From assembly GCA_020442505.1 (NCBI GenBank), contig JAGRJZ010000181.1, positions 1 through 7,308 on the forward strand: a DNA stretch of 7,308 bases, written 5' to 3'. The stretch's first letter is position 1. Each line of letters starts with the position of its first letter. The notes beneath the pieces were generated by a model. The model did no database searches and had not been told where the DNA came from. It saw only the letters and a program-made list of their open reading frames with translations. The DNA comes from Alphaproteobacteria bacterium. GTDB taxonomy: Bacteria; Pseudomonadota; Alphaproteobacteria; Micavibrionales; Micavibrionaceae. Shown here piece by piece: positions 4,653 to 7,308 of the stretch. Both the position numbers and the translations under genes were made by a program.

Positions 4653-6392
4653 TTAGAACAGTCGCAGGATGGACTGCTGGGACTGCGAGGCCAGCGACAG
4701 GGAGGTAACCCCCAATTGTTGCCGGGTTTGCAGCGCCAGAAGTTTCGCGCCTTCTTCGTTCTGGTCGGCGATCGTCAGCTTGTCGGAGCCTTCCGTCAGC
4801 GTGTTGATGAGGCTCTTCGTGAAGTCCTCCCGCGTTTGGATGATCGACAGGTCGTTCGCCAGCGTGGACCCGAAATTCCGAACACTTTCCAGCGCGGTCC
4901 GAATTTCCGTGAGCGCGTTGTCCACGGAAGAGGTCCGGCTGAAATCGGCTTCGGAGATCCCCAGACCGGCGGCGGTGAAGGTAACCCCTTGCGTAACGAG
5001 CGAGCTGGTGCGGTCTTCGTTGAAGAAGGTCGTCAGATCGTCGCCGAACAACAGGTTCGTTCCCCGGTAGCCCGTATCCCCGTTCGAAACCAGCTCCGTG
5101 ATCTGGTCACGGATGTTGTTGTAGTCCGTTTCGAACTGGGCGAGCTGACCAGCGGCGGAGGCAAGACGGATGCTTTCCTGAACCGCGTCGGTCGCCGTTG
5201 CGGAGATCGTCTGAATACCAAAGCCGAAATTGGCTGTGACCGTCTGGTTGTTGTCGGCAACCCCGATTTCGATGCTCTCGACAGAGGCGTCGATCGGCGA
5301 GATCGACAGAACGCCCGTTGTCTCGTCATAGCTGGCTTCGATCTTCGCATTCAGGGACGTATTATTATTGATCTGATCAATAAAGTCCTGAATGGTCAAA
5401 GACGTCCCGGCCGCGTTCGTCAGGTTGATCGTCTGCGCCGAACCGCCATTGACCCCGATCGTGTAATCGTCGGTCGTAGCGTCGAGGTTCGCGAACAAGG
5501 CGTTCCCACTCGAGTCGACGAGACTTGACAACAGATCGCTTCGATCGGCGATCGTATTCGGCGTGGTACCGCTATCGTATAGAGCGAATGAACGCAAGGC
5601 TACGTCCGCGACGGAAGTGACCTCGACGTCCGAGGTACCCGCGCCGCCATCCGTAACCAGACGCGCCGTGTCACCAAAACCAAGATCAGCGGCCAACGCC
5701 AGGTTAGCGGCATTCGTTGCCGCGGCCGTAACAAAGTCAACGTTGAAATTTCCACCATTGAGCGTTTTGATCTGAAGATGACCTTCATCATCCAAGGAAG
5801 CTTCAAACGCCTGAGCGCCGAGAGCGTTACCGTTATCATCGTCAATATGAAGATTGTTGATGTTGTTGATCAAGTCCTCGATGGAATCGTTGCTACTGAT
5901 CGTCACGGTGGCCGTTGCAGCCGAGGCCGCACCGTATGCACCAAGAGTCTCCGCCGTCCCGTCATCTTCCGTGATGGTGAAGACCAGCGTATCGGCGTTC
6001 GTAATCCCCGTCAGGGTCGTCAGATCGTCAATCCCGCTCAGATCCCGGTCTCCGACGATTTTCGCTTCGGACGTCCCCTGCGCCAGCGCATCGCGGGCGG
6101 AGGTTGCGACCGAATCGGCCTGCTCGACCAGATTGGTAAGGGCGGTAATACCCGAATCGGCGGCTTTGATGACCTGGATGTTCTGACCGATCCCGTCCAG
6201 AAGACGCTGAAGGTCGGAGGCACGGTTTTGAAGCGCTTGTGACGCAAAGAAGTTTTGCGGATTGTCCAGAGCGGAGTTGACTTTCCGTCCCGTCGCGAGA
6301 CGGAACTGGGTCGTATCGATACTGCGCTGGGTGCTTTGCAGACTGAGAAGGTTGTTTCTCAGAGCTGCCGTTAAAACGACATCATTCGACAT
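4653..6392 (-). CDS. Flagellin (filament subunit), long form
   Basis: This 579-aa protein is exported through the flagellar type III system and polymerises into the filament. The conserved N-terminal D0/D1 helices span about 1-110 (NNLLSLQSTQRSI, RLATGRKVNSALDNPQNFFA, then NIQVIKAADSGI). The C-terminal D1/D0 helices span about 405-579 and end in LASQSQQSILRLF. The middle (about 115-400) is an insertion with at least two segments resembling the flagellin IN/hook motif: about 135-220 (DTLVFTITEDDG, SIEDLINNINN, EASLDDEGHLQIKT) and about 305-378 (TIGVNGGSAQTINL, TIQDFIDQINN, ASYDETTGVLSIS). Cysteine is absent. It is longer than the roughly 270-400 aa of many alphaproteobacterial flagellins. The start has a strong AAAGGAGA ribosome site (6399-6406) 6-7 bases before the ATG. 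A leader hairpin lies upstream and an intrinsic terminator downstream. fliC, fljK and flaA are all in use for such genes, so no symbol is given. Confidence 0.96.
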   Translation of the reverse strand: MSNDVVLTAALRNNLLSLQSTQRSIDTTQFRLATGRKVNSALDNPQNFFASQALQNRASDLQRLLDGIGQNIQVIKAADSGITALTNLVEQADSVATSARDALAQGTSEAKIVGDRDLSGIDDLTTLTGITNADTLVFTITEDDGTAETLGAYGAASAATATVTISSNDSIEDLINNINNLHIDDDNGNALGAQAFEASLDDEGHLQIKTLNGGNFNVDFVTAAATNAANLALAADLGFGDTARLVTDGGAGTSDVEVTSVADVALRSFALYDSGTTPNTIADRSDLLSSLVDSSGNALFANLDATTDDYTIGVNGGSAQTINLTNAAGTSLTIQDFIDQINNNTSLNAKIEASYDETTGVLSISPIDASVESIEIGVADNNQTVTANFGFGIQTISATATDAVQESIRLASAAGQLAQFETDYNNIRDQITELVSNGDTGYRGTNLLFGDDLTTFFNEDRTSSLVTQGVTFTAAGLGISEADFSRTSSVDNALTEIRTALESVRNFGSTLANDLSIIQTREDFTKSLINTLTEGSDKLTIADQNEEGAKLLALQTRQQLGVTSLSLASQSQQSILRLF

Positions 6393-6433
6393 GATGGATC
6401 TCCTTTCCTAGGGTTTCCGTTTATGTATAGATC

Positions 6434-6452
6434 AGCCGGATTCCTCCCGGCT
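6434..6452 (-). promoter_or_regulatory. Hairpin in the flagellin mRNA leader (candidate FlbT target)
   Basis: On the minus strand AGCCGG and CCGGCT form a perfect 6-bp stem around a 7-base loop reading GAGGAAT. It lies 41 bases upstream of the flagellin ATG. The loop resembles a ribosome binding site. With flbT encoded two genes on, and FlbT known in Caulobacter to bind the flagellin leader, this is a reasonable candidate binding structure. The hairpin is seen directly; the binding is inference. Confidence 0.5.
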
Positions 6453-6461
6453 ATGTTCAGG

Positions 6462-6470
6462 ATACTACCA
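6462..6470 (-). promoter_or_regulatory. Possible extended -10 element for the flagellin gene
   Basis: The minus strand reads TGGTAGTAT, an extended -10 pattern (TGN followed by TAGTAT, 4 of 6 matches). No good -35 box is present at the proper spacing. Transcription would start near 6455, placing the leader hairpin almost at the 5' end of the message. No sigma-54 or sigma-28 pattern was convincing here. Confidence 0.25.
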
Positions 6471-6548
6471 TATTTCTTAAGGAAGCGTTTAAAAAATTTG
6501 GAAAGGAGCGAATATGTTGTGGAAAGCCGGGAATTGTCTCACAAGAAT

Positions 6549-7169
6549 TCACCTCATCTGTGGGGGCGGATTCTGGCCATTAAAAAAATGACGCCGAGAA
6601 TCGTCAGAGACAAACTCCTCAGCATGTCTTTGCAAACGACGAGCCTCCTGCTCTTTGTTATTTGCCATAAAGGCCCCTCCCCCAAATTTTGCAAATTCAC
6701 AAATTACTTTGAAAGCATCTCCCGCCTCGGGGTTACCTTCATTAACGATACCCTTTAATGTTTCCAGAGCCGCGTCGAGATCTCCATTACCATACGTAAG
6801 AATCTTTCCCGCTGCTTTGATCGAGTTTTTAATCTCTGGGGCCGTCGATGACCCCACCAGCTGACAAGGAGTACCATCCGGATTTGTAGCCGTATCAAAA
6901 AGCGTAGTGATCCTTATTATCTGTTCATCCCCCGAAGGCCCTCCGTTGGTCTCAAGGCGTTTGTAAGTTCCCAGGTCTATAGGCACCCCAAGAGCCCCAT
7001 GTCCCTTTCCCTTTACCATTCCATGAAATATACCTAATACCTCGGTGTTGCCAACTCTAGCGCCTACCGGGTCTAAGGAACCTTTCCATGCCATTTCAAA
7101 CTTATAAGAAACCGGGGCCACGGTAGTTGTAGAAAAATCGTCTGCATGATCCATTGATTGTTCCGGCAT
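6549..7169 (-). CDS. Unrecognised 206-aa soluble protein
   Basis: I do not recognise this protein. It starts MPEQSMDHADDFSTTTVAPV and has no signal peptide or membrane segment. Residues 20-90 look beta-rich, with Gly/Lys runs (GMVKGKGHGALGVPIDLGTY, 50-69). Residues 110-165 look helical (IKNSIKAAGKIL, DLDAALETLKGIVNEG, DAFKVICEFAKFGGG). The C-terminus is charged and basic (EQEARRLQRHAEEF, SRRHFF) and ends NPPPQMR. Cysteines are at 102 and 157. Expression signals are strong: an AAGGAG ribosome site (7179-7184) lies 9 bases before the ATG and a good promoter lies upstream. Hand-counted GC of five sampled lines is about 50%, against about 60% for fliF, which hints at later acquisition. It lies upstream of flagellin on the same strand but has its own promoter, so a flagellar role cannot be assumed. 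Coding nature is supported by the long open frame and initiation signals. Confidence 0.75.
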   Translation of the reverse strand: MPEQSMDHADDFSTTTVAPVSYKFEMAWKGSLDPVGARVGNTEVLGIFHGMVKGKGHGALGVPIDLGTYKRLETNGGPSGDEQIIRITTLFDTATNPDGTPCQLVGSSTAPEIKNSIKAAGKILTYGNGDLDAALETLKGIVNEGNPEAGDAFKVICEFAKFGGGAFMANNKEQEARRLQRHAEEFVSDDSRRHFFNGQNPPPQMR

Positions 7170-7198
7170 GATTCAAATCTCCTTCTTAAAAAAATTAA

Positions 7199-7227
7199 AT
7201 AATAAAATAAAAAAAATAAATCGTCAA
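7199..7227 (-). promoter_or_regulatory. Strong sigma-70-type promoter of the unrecognised gene
   Basis: On the minus strand TTGACG (7222-7227, 5 of 6 matches) and TATTAT (7199-7204, 5 of 6) are separated by exactly 17 bases of almost pure A/T. Transcription would start near 7192, leaving a leader of about 23 bases with a strong ribosome site. Confidence 0.6.
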
Positions 7228-7240
7228 ACATTTTTTATAT

Positions 7241-7278
7241 CAAAAATTCTTCTCCTCTCCAGGCTTGGGAAGGAGAAG
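7241..7278 (-). terminator. Intrinsic terminator of a minus-strand gene beyond the right edge
   Basis: On the minus strand CTTCTCCT (7271-7278) pairs perfectly with AGGAGAAG (7249-7256) around a 14-base loop that can itself pair partly (TCC with GGA-type pairs). Two A and then five T follow (7242-7248). The pattern fits termination of a gene lying to the right of the window. Nothing of that gene can be identified in 7279-7308. Confidence 0.6.
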
Positions 7279-7308
7279 CTCAAAACTTATCAGAGAGATG
7301 ATCCATAT

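Noticed and set aside
4716..5528. Plus-strand open frame of 270 codons opposite the flagellin gene
   Set aside because: It is antisense to flagellin, is rich in Arg/Val/Gly without recognisable domains, and has no ribosome site; it is a shadow of flagellin codon use.
6477..6492. Two TTAA elements upstream of flagellin as a CtrA site
   Set aside because: The spacing is 8 bases rather than 7 and the flanking C of the consensus is lacking, so it does not meet the CtrA pattern.
6423..6758. Plus-strand open frame of 111 codons running from the flagellin leader into the unrecognised gene
   Set aside because: There is no ribosome site, it spans a regulatory gap and antisense coding sequence, and it shows no domain pattern.
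1..7308. CRISPR array, insertion sequence, tRNA/rRNA, toxin-antitoxin or defence system
   Set aside because: I saw no regularly spaced repeats, transposase motifs, terminal repeats, tRNA cloverleaf or defence-type proteins on either strand.

Overview
The window is a chromosomal flagellar locus, most likely from an alphaproteobacterium. The evidence is the flagellin-flbT-flaF gene order (FlbT and FlaF are alphaproteobacterial flagellin regulators), an alpha-type FliF/FliG pair, and the style of the flagellin ends. Hand-counted GC of sampled lines is about 60% in fliF. The family within the class cannot be fixed from sequence alone.

Layout. All genes but one lie on the minus strand, so transcription mostly runs from high to low coordinates. 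At the right edge (7241-7278) is a terminator-like hairpin for a gene outside the window. It is followed by a strong sigma-70-type promoter and a lone unrecognised gene (6549-7169, 206 aa) with visibly lower GC. Next comes a 579-aa flagellin (4653-6392), whose leader carries a perfect 6-bp hairpin and which ends at a textbook intrinsic terminator (4583-4610). Then come flbT (4127-4537) and flaF (3715-4161), overlapping by 35 bp. A small FlaG-like gene (3257-3718) on the plus strand converges on flaF, with overlapping stop codons. A 351-bp gap (2906-3256) separates it from the divergent fliF-fliG pair (1262-2905 and 233-1249). The first 42 codons of methionyl-tRNA synthetase (metG) run off the left edge.

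How it works together. FliF (MS ring) and FliG (rotor/switch) form the membrane base of the motor. The flagellin is the filament subunit. By analogy with Caulobacter, FlbT would bind the flagellin mRNA leader and reduce its translation or stability, and FlaF would oppose it or support secretion. The FlaG-like protein may affect filament length or assembly. The leader hairpin is a natural candidate for the FlbT target.

No undescribed defence, mobile or metabolic system was found. The points most worth following are the two leader hairpins (flagellin and FlaG-like), the orphan AT-richer gene with strong expression signals, and the unusual gene arrangement.
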